Shown here piece by piece: positions 5,939 to 10,897 of a stretch of DNA of 10,897 bases. The stretch is taken from contig DIKB01000126.1 of the NCBI GenBank assembly GCA_002421445.1, positions 750 to 11,646 of the forward strand. The letters run 5' to 3'. The notes beneath the pieces were generated by a model that worked only from the letters and a program-made list of their open reading frames with translations, ran no database searches and was not told the DNA's origin. Position numbers and translations under genes: made by a program. The first letter of the stretch is position 1, and each line of letters starts with the position of its first letter. This stretch comes from Dehalococcoidia bacterium UBA5629. GTDB taxonomy: Bacteria > Chloroflexota > Dehalococcoidia > GIF9 > UBA5629.

Positions 5939-7462
5939 ATGCTGGCTAAAGCGCTGACCTGCGCAGCTATTGGACTGGGAGGCTCCATCATCGAAGTAGA
6001 GGTGGATATTTCGCCCGGGTTACCGGTATTCACCATTGTCGGTTTGCCTGATACTGCCGTGCAGGAAGCGAAAGATCGGGTCCGCGCCGCTATACGCAAT
6101 TCCGGCTATACGTTCCCGATGAAAAGAATAACGGTCAACCTGGCACCGGCTGATATCAAAAAGGCCGGGCCGGCATACGATTTGCCTATCGCCATCGGCA
6201 TTTTGCTCAGTTCAGAACAGATTCTTGTCGATGCATCAAAGAAAGTTTTCCTTGGCGAGCTGTCTCTGGACGGAGCTATCCGACACACCCACGGCATCTT
6301 GCCGATGGTCGCTCTGGCCCGTGAAAACGGCATAACCGAGGTCTTTGTGCCGGCAGAAGACGCCGATGAAGCTGCATTGATTGAAGGCGTTACCGTTATG
6401 CCGGTTACATCGCTTACGCAGCTTGCCGCTCATTTTAGAGGCGAAGCGACGATGACCGAACACCCGAAAAACACGCTGCCACTTACCGATCCAGCAGCTT
6501 CATCACAATGGCTTGATCTGGCACACATCAAAGGGCAAGAACACGCAAAACGAGCACTGGAAATCGCCGCAGCCGGCGGTCATAACATGTTAATGGCCGG
6601 GCCTCCAGGAAGCGGCAAAACCATGCTCGCACGCAGTTTGCCATCGATATTGCCGACACTCACATTCGCAGAAGCCCTCGAACTGACAAAAATATACAGT
6701 GTGAGCGGGCTACTCGGAAAAGACACGCCGATTATTAACCATCGTCCCTTCCGCTCCCCACACTATACCATCTCGCATGCCGGACTGATCGGAGGCGGTA
6801 CCATACCGAGACCGGGAGAGATCAGCCTGAGCCATCGTGGGGTCCTGTTTCTGGACGAGTTGCCGGAGTTCAACCGTATTGCACTCGAATCGCTGCGCCA
6901 GCCACTGGAAGACAAAGTCGTTACCATCAGCCGGGCACATGGCAGCATAACCTATCCAGCCAACTTCATGCTGGTATCAGCAATGAATCCATGTCCCTGT
7001 GGATATTACGGCGACCCTGTTAAGGAGTGTAAATGTTCAACTGGTGAGATCGTTCGCTATCAAAAGAAAATAAGCGGACCGCTTCTTGACCGTATAGATA
7101 TATTTATTGAAGTCCCGAGGGTTGAATACGATAAATTAACCGATGATACCCTCGGCGAATCATCGGTTATTGTTCAGAAACGTATCGAAGCTGCCAGGCA
7201 AAAGCAGCTAAACCGCTTCAAAGAAACAAAGCTCACCTGTAATGCGGATATGACACCGCTGGAAGTGAAAAAATTCTGCCAGGTCGAACCGCAGACACAG
7301 GCTTTACTGCGTACCGCCATGAAACAACTTCAATTAACCGCACGGGCATTCCACCGTATTCTGAAGCTTTCCAGAACCATCGCCGATCTTGATAATTCAG
7401 ATAATATAAAGACAAATCATCTTGCCGAAGCACTCCAATACAGGCCCCGCCCCGTCATTTAA
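5939..7462 (+). CDS. YifB/ComM family AAA+ ATPase (Mg-chelatase-like)
   Basis: This 507-residue product has the standard length. The N-terminal ChlI/Lon-S16-like domain (about 1-170) contains GLPDTAVQEAKDRVRAAI and VNLAPADIKKAGPAYDLPIAIG. The AAA+ core has Walker A GPPGSGKT (221-228), Walker B VLFLDELPEF (302-311), sensor-1 SAMNPCPCG (347-355), a four-Cys cluster at 352, 354, 364 and 366, and LLDRID (382-387). The C-terminal Mg_chelatase_C part has the RAFHRILKLSRTIADL signature (469-484). ComM, the studied member, is a hexameric helicase that promotes branch migration during integration of foreign DNA in natural transformation; other members are less defined. No competence genes are visible nearby. 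The ATG at 5939 follows GAGGAG at 8 bases, a strong start. It is probably co-transcribed with the PncC-NUDIX gene. Confidence 0.95.
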   Translation: MLAKALTCAAIGLGGSIIEVEVDISPGLPVFTIVGLPDTAVQEAKDRVRAAIRNSGYTFPMKRITVNLAPADIKKAGPAYDLPIAIGILLSSEQILVDASKKVFLGELSLDGAIRHTHGILPMVALARENGITEVFVPAEDADEAALIEGVTVMPVTSLTQLAAHFRGEATMTEHPKNTLPLTDPAASSQWLDLAHIKGQEHAKRALEIAAAGGHNMLMAGPPGSGKTMLARSLPSILPTLTFAEALELTKIYSVSGLLGKDTPIINHRPFRSPHYTISHAGLIGGGTIPRPGEISLSHRGVLFLDELPEFNRIALESLRQPLEDKVVTISRAHGSITYPANFMLVSAMNPCPCGYYGDPVKECKCSTGEIVRYQKKISGPLLDRIDIFIEVPRVEYDKLTDDTLGESSVIVQKRIEAARQKQLNRFKETKLTCNADMTPLEVKKFCQVEPQTQALLRTAMKQLQLTARAFHRILKLSRTIADLDNSDNIKTNHLAEALQYRPRPVI

Positions 7463-7477
7463 CCAATTACTCCTGTC

Positions 7478-7506
7478 TTGACACAACATCGGCGCAACAA
7501 TATGAT
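7478..7506 (+). promoter_or_regulatory. Near-consensus sigma70 promoter for the S2P gene
   Basis: TTGACA (7478-7483) is a perfect -35 box and TATGAT (7501-7506) matches five of six -10 bases, with the ideal 17-base spacer. Transcription should start near 7513 and leave a leader of about 50 bases, ending in the GGAAGG ribosome-binding site ahead of the ATG at 7562. This is the best promoter in the window and it separates yifB from the S2P-xth group. Confidence 0.75.
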
Positions 7507-7514
7507 GATAGAAG

Positions 7515-7525
7515 TGCAAGTTGCA
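7515..7525. promoter_or_regulatory. Perfect palindrome at the S2P transcription start
   Basis: TGCAA-G-TTGCA is an 11-base perfect inverted repeat starting 8 bases after the -10 box, thus at or just past the expected transcription start. A site there could be an operator for a repressor. Being short, it could also be chance, and a stem with a one-base loop would not form in RNA. Confidence 0.35.
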
Positions 7526-7561
7526 TGTTTATGTAAAATAGCCATTAGGAAGGTGTGAATT

Positions 7562-8740
7562 ATGAAGGGATCCCTGAGCATCGGCCGCATCGCCGGAATT
7601 ACAATCAGCGTTCATTATACCTGGTTCTTCATTGTCATTCTCATTTCATGGTCGTTGGCCCAGGGTCTATTTCCATCAATATATCCAGGGTGGTCGACAA
7701 CCGAATATTGGGTTACCAGCATCATTGCGGCGATACTGCTATTTGTTTCAGTACTCATCCACGAACTGGCACATTCGATAGTCGCCAGATCCAAGAATAT
7801 CCCGGTAAATAATATAACACTGTTTTTATTCGGCGGTGTCAGCAATCTCGAAAAGGAACCTGAAACGTCGGGCGCGGAGTTTATCATGGCCTTAGTCGGC
7901 CCCCTTTCGAGCTTGATCTTAGCCTTCATTTTTCTCGGCATACAAATAGTAATATCACCGGGAAGCAATGTCCTCGCTTTCTTTCTTGGACAGCCGGCGA
8001 TAGGCGCTACCAACAGCCCGATCGTTGCACTGCTCAACTATCTTGGCTGGATTAACTTCCTGCTGGCGCTCTTCAACCTGATACCCGGATTCCCTTTAGA
8101 TGGAGGACGTGTACTGCGTGCAATTATCTGGGGCGCAACAGGTAATTTTCAACGAGCAACGAATATCGCTGCAACAATTGGACAAATATTCGCGTGGATT
8201 TTCATCGGATTCGGTATTCTCCAGATTTTTTCAGGAAACTTCGTCAACGGTATCTGGATCGCATTTATTGGATGGTTTCTCAACAGTGCCGCTGAATCGA
8301 GCAGACAAGAAATGACTTTTCAGCAGCATTTTCGCGGCGTTAAAGTTCAGACAGTTATGAAATCAAATCCAGAAATAATAAAACCAACACTGACAGTCAG
8401 CAATCTTATTCAGGATATATTCCTGCATGGAGGACACAGGGCCGCAGCAGTCAGCCAGGATGATCAATTCCTCGGTATAGTTACTTTGACAGATGTGAAG
8501 AAACTGAATCAGCAAAACTGGGATACAACAACAGTTGAAACCATCATGACAAAACAGCCGATCTATAGCGTCAAGCCCGATGATGACCTTAAAACAGCAC
8601 TCACCTTGATCGCTCAACATGGGTTGAACCAAATCCCGGTACTACAGGATAAAAAGATCGTCGGCATGCTCAGCCGCGCTGACATTATCAGATACATTCA
8701 GATCAGCCAGGAATTAGGAACGAGCAACGATGCAAAATAA
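7562..8740 (+). CDS. Site-2 protease family (M50) with two CBS domains
   Basis: An intramembrane zinc metalloprotease of 392 residues. About six hydrophobic segments span residues 12-245. The zinc site is HELAH (67-71) within a membrane helix, and the third ligand is Asp180 in NLIPGFPLDGGR (172-183). After the membrane part come two CBS domains (about 263-317 and 325-380; VMKSNPEII and IMTKQPIYSV open them), which in other proteins bind adenine nucleotides and adjust activity. This is the SpoIVFB/Rv2625c-like S2P-CBS architecture. Substrates are unknown; no anti-sigma factor or pro-sigma gene is adjacent. The ATG at 7562 follows GGAAGG at 8 bases, and the gene has its own strong promoter. Its 3' end overlaps the start of the isochorismatase remnant by 11 bases. 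Confidence 0.93.
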   Translation: MKGSLSIGRIAGITISVHYTWFFIVILISWSLAQGLFPSIYPGWSTTEYWVTSIIAAILLFVSVLIHELAHSIVARSKNIPVNNITLFLFGGVSNLEKEPETSGAEFIMALVGPLSSLILAFIFLGIQIVISPGSNVLAFFLGQPAIGATNSPIVALLNYLGWINFLLALFNLIPGFPLDGGRVLRAIIWGATGNFQRATNIAATIGQIFAWIFIGFGILQIFSGNFVNGIWIAFIGWFLNSAAESSRQEMTFQQHFRGVKVQTVMKSNPEIIKPTLTVSNLIQDIFLHGGHRAAAVSQDDQFLGIVTLTDVKKLNQQNWDTTTVETIMTKQPIYSVKPDDDLKTALTLIAQHGLNQIPVLQDKKIVGMLSRADIIRYIQISQELGTSNDAK

Positions 8741-8843
8741 GACAGATACATTGTTAACACGACATGATTGCATACTATTGATCATAGACATGCAGGAAAC
8801 AAATGAGTTCAAAGCAGTATTGCCTCTCATTAAATCACTATGA
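8730..8843 (+). pseudogene. Isochorismatase-family hydrolase remnant, internal deletion
   Basis: A 37-codon open frame, ATG 8730 to TGA 8843. Its first part, LLTRHDCILLIIDMQE (8-23), reads as the N-terminus of isochorismatase-like cysteine hydrolases, ending at the strand that carries the catalytic Asp (Asp20). The rest, TNEFKAVLPLIKSL, resembles the extreme C-terminus of the same family (commonly GTPEFKAxLPLxK). The roughly 140 residues expected between them, including the catalytic Lys and Cys, are gone, without a frameshift. The simplest reading is a clean in-frame internal deletion. It overlaps the S2P gene by 11 bases and the xth start by the ATGA at 8840-8843. It cannot be an active hydrolase, but translating it may still feed ribosomes to xth. 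A metagenome assembly collapse is the alternative. Confidence 0.65.
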
Positions 8844-9616
8844 AAGATCTAAAGATAATAAGCTGGAACATTAACGGCATTAGAGCCGCCCTGAACAAAG
8901 GATTCTTAGAATGGCTCGCCAGAGAGAAGCCCGATATCCTCTGCCTGCAGGAAACGAAAGCACATCAAGACCAACTTGATACGAAATTACTTGAAGCTGA
9001 AGGATATCATACCTTCTGGGAATACCCGGAGAGGAAGGGCTACAGCGGGGTAGCGCTGTTTTCCAGGGAAAAACCACTAGTGCTCAGCACGGGCTTCGGG
9101 AAAGATGTGATCGATACCGAGGGAAGAGTCATTATCGCTCAGTATCCTCAGTTCACGCTGATGAATATTTACTTCCCGAACGGTAAACAAAATGATGACC
9201 GTCGGAAATACAAAATGGATTTTTACGATGTATTTCTCTCTTTTGCCGATATGTTAAGAAAACAGGGGGGAAAGATTATCGTCTGTGGAGATGTAAATAC
9301 CGCACACAAGGAGATCGATCTCGCCCGTCCGAAGGAGAACTCTAAGGTTTCCGGATTTCTGCCTGAGGAACGTGCATGGATCGATAAATTCATCGACCAT
9401 GGATATATCGATATCTTCCGTAAATTTAATGATAAACCGAATCAATATACGTGGTGGGATATGAAAAGCGGGGCACGGGAAAGAAACGTCGGCTGGAGAA
9501 TCGACTACTTCTTTATCTCCAGTAACCTGGAACCGGATATCGCCAATGCATTCCTGATGTCTGAAGTCATGGGTTCCGATCATTGTCCGATCGGTATTAC
9601 AGTGAGAATCGATTAG
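8840..9616 (+). CDS. xth: Exodeoxyribonuclease III / AP endonuclease
   Basis: Base-excision repair enzyme that cuts 5' of abasic sites and trims 3' blocks in DNA. The 258-residue product has every hallmark of the ExoIII family: ISWNINGIRA (7-16), LQETKA with Glu38, GYSGVA (68-72), IYFPNG with Tyr111, GDVNTAH with Asp151 and Asn153, ENSKVSGFLPEERAW (166-180), WWDMKSGARERNVGWRIDYFF (205-225) and GSDHCPI with Asp247 and His248. No residue seems to be missing. The ATG at 8840 has no ribosome-binding site but overlaps the stop codon of the upstream isochorismatase remnant (ATGA), so initiation is probably by translational coupling. The probable transcript starts at the S2P promoter. The TAG stop sits in the loop of a 6-bp inverted repeat ATCGAT-TAG-ATCGAT (9608-9622) that lacks a U-run. 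Confidence 0.96.
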   Translation: MKDLKIISWNINGIRAALNKGFLEWLAREKPDILCLQETKAHQDQLDTKLLEAEGYHTFWEYPERKGYSGVALFSREKPLVLSTGFGKDVIDTEGRVIIAQYPQFTLMNIYFPNGKQNDDRRKYKMDFYDVFLSFADMLRKQGGKIIVCGDVNTAHKEIDLARPKENSKVSGFLPEERAWIDKFIDHGYIDIFRKFNDKPNQYTWWDMKSGARERNVGWRIDYFFISSNLEPDIANAFLMSEVMGSDHCPIGITVRID

Positions 9617-9635
9617 ATCGATACACCCGAATCTG

Positions 9636-9896
9636 CTACGGCTTCTTGCTGCGTCTCAATTCAAAAATTACAGGATTACCGGGATCAGGACAGGCAACAA
9701 CGGACTTATCTGAATCCGGCTCCCATGGAAATGAGCCGCCAAAACGCAGTACAGAGGAAAACGGATACAGGGTGTAAAAAGCCCAAGCGCACATTCCATT
9801 CGGCGTCAGTTCACCGATACTGAATGCATCTCCTACTTTATGCCCGGCAGAACATATCCCCTTTTGAGAAATAACTTTCGCTGTCACTTCATCCAT
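9636..9896 (-). CDS. TIGR04076 family small protein
   Basis: An 86-residue cytoplasmic protein of unknown function that matches what I know of the TIGR04076 family: GICSAGHKVGD (13-23), GMCAWAF (34-40), a TLYPF then LRFGGSFPW stretch (42-58) and ACPDPGNPVIFEL (68-80). Three cysteines (15, 36, 69) stand in these conserved blocks, hinting at metal or redox chemistry, which is unproven. I chose the ATG at 9896 because GGAGG lies 7 bases upstream. A TTG at 9926 in the same frame would add ten residues, but the Shine-Dalgarno sequence would then lie inside the gene. It converges with xth, with a 19-base gap, and appears to be a single-gene unit downstream of the rplL terminator. Confidence 0.85.
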   Translation of the reverse strand: MDEVTAKVISQKGICSAGHKVGDAFSIGELTPNGMCAWAFYTLYPFSSVLRFGGSFPWEPDSDKSVVACPDPGNPVIFELRRSKKP

Positions 9897-9935
9897 CTTC
9901 TCGCCTCCGCATTGAAATAAGACCAAATGTACTAT

Positions 9936-9971
9936 TTGTCATTTCGAGCCTGCCGAGAAATCTCCTGCTGC
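9936..9971 (+). repeat. Short intergenic hairpin repeat, copy 2
   Basis: This aligns with the reverse complement of 37-73. TTGTCA is followed by stem TTTC (9942-9945), GA, G, loop CCTGC, C, GA, stem GAAA (9957-9960), then TCTCCTGCTGC. It sits upstream of the TIGR04076-type gene on the opposite strand, between that gene and the rplL terminator. Stem bases differ from copy 1 on both arms while pairing is kept. Confidence 0.75.
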
Positions 9972-10033
9972 CTTCTCAATCAGCAGCCAGTTTATCCAGA
10001 AACCTCTACACATGAGAGCACCAGATTCAACCA

Positions 10034-10079
10034 AAGTAAAATCCGGGCGAATGATATCTTCCGATATGCTTCGCCCGGA
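10034..10079 (-). terminator. rplL: Rho-independent terminator of the rplJ-rplL operon
   Basis: Read on the minus strand, a perfect 9-bp GC-rich stem TCCGGGCGA (10079-10071) with TCGCCCGGA (10050-10042) is followed at once by TTTTACTTT. The 20-base loop contains a second stem, ATATC with GATAT around four bases. It begins 32 bases past the rplL stop codon, the right place for the end of the ribosomal stalk operon. Confidence 0.85.
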
Positions 10080-10110
10080 CCACGTTCATTGAGAAACCGT
10101 AATACAGAAG

Positions 10111-10482
10111 TTATTTGATCTCGACTGTCGCGCCGGCTTCCTCAAGCTTCTTTTTCATAGCAGCAGCATCATCTTTGTTGACGCCTTCTTTCACCGGCTT
10201 GGGAGCTGCCTCAACGAGATCCTTCGCTTCCTTCAAACCAAGGGTGGTAAGCTCACGGACAGCTTTGATAACATTAATCTTGTTTTCACCGATAGCCTTC
10301 AGGATGACTGTGAAATCAGTCTTCTCTTCCACAGCAGCACCGCCAGCAGCCGGGGCAGCCGCAGCAACTGCAACCGGAGCAGCCGCAGATACGCCAAATT
10401 CCTTCTCCAGCGCTTTGACCAGCTCGGACAGTTCGACAACGGTCATTCCTTTTATTGCTTCGATCATCTCATCTTTTGTCAT
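10111..10482 (-). CDS. rplL: 50S ribosomal protein L7/L12
   Basis: The stalk protein of the large ribosomal subunit, which recruits translation GTPases such as EF-Tu and EF-G. The 123-residue length is typical. The N-terminal dimerisation domain ([35 protein letters not shown], residues 1-31) is followed by the Ala/Pro/Gly-rich hinge (about 32-52) and the globular C-terminal domain with [24 protein letters not shown] (68-91), the GTPase-contact surface. The ATG at 10482 follows a full GAGGAGG at 7 bases. The gene lies 75 bases after rplJ on the same strand and is closed by a terminator at 10079-10034. Confidence 0.98.
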   Translation of the reverse strand: MTKDEMIEAIKGMTVVELSELVKALEKEFGVSAAAPVAVAAAAPAAGGAAVEEKTDFTVILKAIGENKINVIKAVRELTTLGLKEAKDLVEAAPKPVKEGVNKDDAAAMKKKLEEAGATVEIK

Positions 10483-10557
10483 ATTGATTCCTCCTCGTTT
10501 TATGTCTCTGTATTTCTATTTTAAAATCATACGATTAAATAGCATCACGCCGTTATA

Positions 10558-10897
10558 TTATTTGCCACCCTCCATCTGGGTAACCCTCGCTTGCAGAACG
10601 CGGGCGAATCCGCTTATCGTTGCATTAAGTACAGTATGCAAACTCTGAATGGGGGCATTTAACTGACCGAACAACTGAGCCAGCAGTACCTCTCTCGGCG
10701 GCATGCTCGCCAGAACTATAACGTCCTTCCCGGTCATCAGTTTATTATCAAGAATACCTCCGGTGATCTTGACTCCTAAATTGGATGATACAATAGCATC
10801 ATTAAGCGCCTTCGCCGCTTTAACGCTATCCTCATAGCCGAATGCAACCGCCATAGGCCCGGCTAGCAGGGAATCTATCTGATCTTTACCTGCCCTA
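10558..10897 (-). CDS. rplJ: 50S ribosomal protein L10, 5' end outside window
   Basis: L10 anchors L7/L12 dimers to 23S rRNA and, in many bacteria, represses its own operon by binding the mRNA leader. Only the C-terminal 112 or so codons are present; the frame stays open through the right edge at 10897. The visible part has the family's LLAGPMAVAFGYED (just inside the edge), then KAAKALNDAIVSSN, VKITGGILDNKLM, LASMPPREVLLAQLFGQLNAPI, and ends with the helix FARVLQARVTQMEGG that binds L7/L12. The ATG at 10854 is internal, not the start, because conserved L10 sequence continues upstream of it. About one third of the gene and any autoregulatory leader lie outside the window. Confidence 0.95.
   Translation of the reverse strand, partial: RAGKDQIDSLLAGPMAVAFGYEDSVKAAKALNDAIVSSNLGVKITGGILDNKLMTGKDVIVLASMPPREVLLAQLFGQLNAPIQSLHTVLNATISGFARVLQARVTQMEGGK

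Noticed and set aside
5446..6099. 217-codon minus-strand ORF spanning the pncC-nudix / yifB junction
   Set aside because: It is antisense to two strongly supported genes, covers their intergenic ribosome-binding site and shows no recognisable motif.
9608..9622. Inverted repeat as a terminator for xth
   Set aside because: Six AT-rich pairs with a 3-base loop and no T-run; too weak for a Rho-independent terminator.
9583..9777. 64-codon plus-strand ORF after xth
   Set aside because: Overlaps the xth end out of frame and is antisense to the TIGR04076-type gene, which has a good ribosome-binding site and family motifs.
10115..10648. 177-codon plus-strand ORF opposite rplL
   Set aside because: Low-complexity Ser/Ala-rich mirror of the rplL hinge; rplL has a full ribosome-binding site and clear family motifs on the other strand.
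10852..10854. ATG at 10854 as the rplJ start
   Set aside because: Conserved L10 residues (LLAGP and preceding codons) continue in frame to the window edge, so this Met is internal.

Overview
The window holds eleven convincing protein genes, one gene cut by the right edge among them, plus a broken gene remnant, a doubtful small ORF and a set of structured intergenic repeats. Gene content and style (rplJ-rplL pair, UvrC, YifB/ComM, an M50-CBS membrane protease, a TIGR04076-type protein, a Xer-like recombinase followed by a small basic membrane protein) fit a bacterial chromosome. Protein flavour and moderate GC suggest an anaerobic Chloroflexota lineage, perhaps Dehalococcoidia. That placement is inference from general resemblance, not from a marker phylogeny. 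No tRNA, rRNA, CRISPR array, transposase or phage gene is visible.

Layout, left to right. Positions 1-181 are non-coding and carry structured repeats. A minus-strand cluster follows, in transcription order: a Xer-family recombinase (2164-1295), a small one-TM protein (1262-1014) and protein-L-isoaspartate methyltransferase (990-343). uvrC is divergent from it (2253-4082, plus) and appears to start almost at its transcription start. It runs tail-to-tail, with a 6-base overlap, into a metallo-beta-lactamase-fold hydrolase (4877-4077, minus). From there the plus strand carries a PncC/CinA-NUDIX fusion (4928-5887), yifB/comM (5939-7462), an M50 site-2 protease with CBS domains under a near-consensus promoter (7562-8740), a 37-codon isochorismatase-hydrolase remnant (8730-8843) and exonuclease III (8840-9616). 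The minus strand resumes with a TIGR04076-type small protein (9896-9636), a second copy of the short repeat, a terminator, rplL (10482-10111) and the 3' part of rplJ.

Most genes are maintenance functions: DNA repair (UvrC, Xth), protein repair (Pcm), recombination (Xer, YifB/ComM) and NAD-related salvage (PncC-NUDIX). Four things stand out. First, NMN deamidase is fused to a NUDIX domain where the classic CinA pyrophosphatase domain would be expected. Second, an isochorismatase-family gene has apparently suffered an in-frame internal deletion that keeps both ends and the ATGA overlap with xth. Third, dispersed intergenic hairpins keep a tandem G-A core while their stems change in a compensatory way. 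Fourth, the Xer-like protein lacks two usual catalytic residues and its C-terminal tail.
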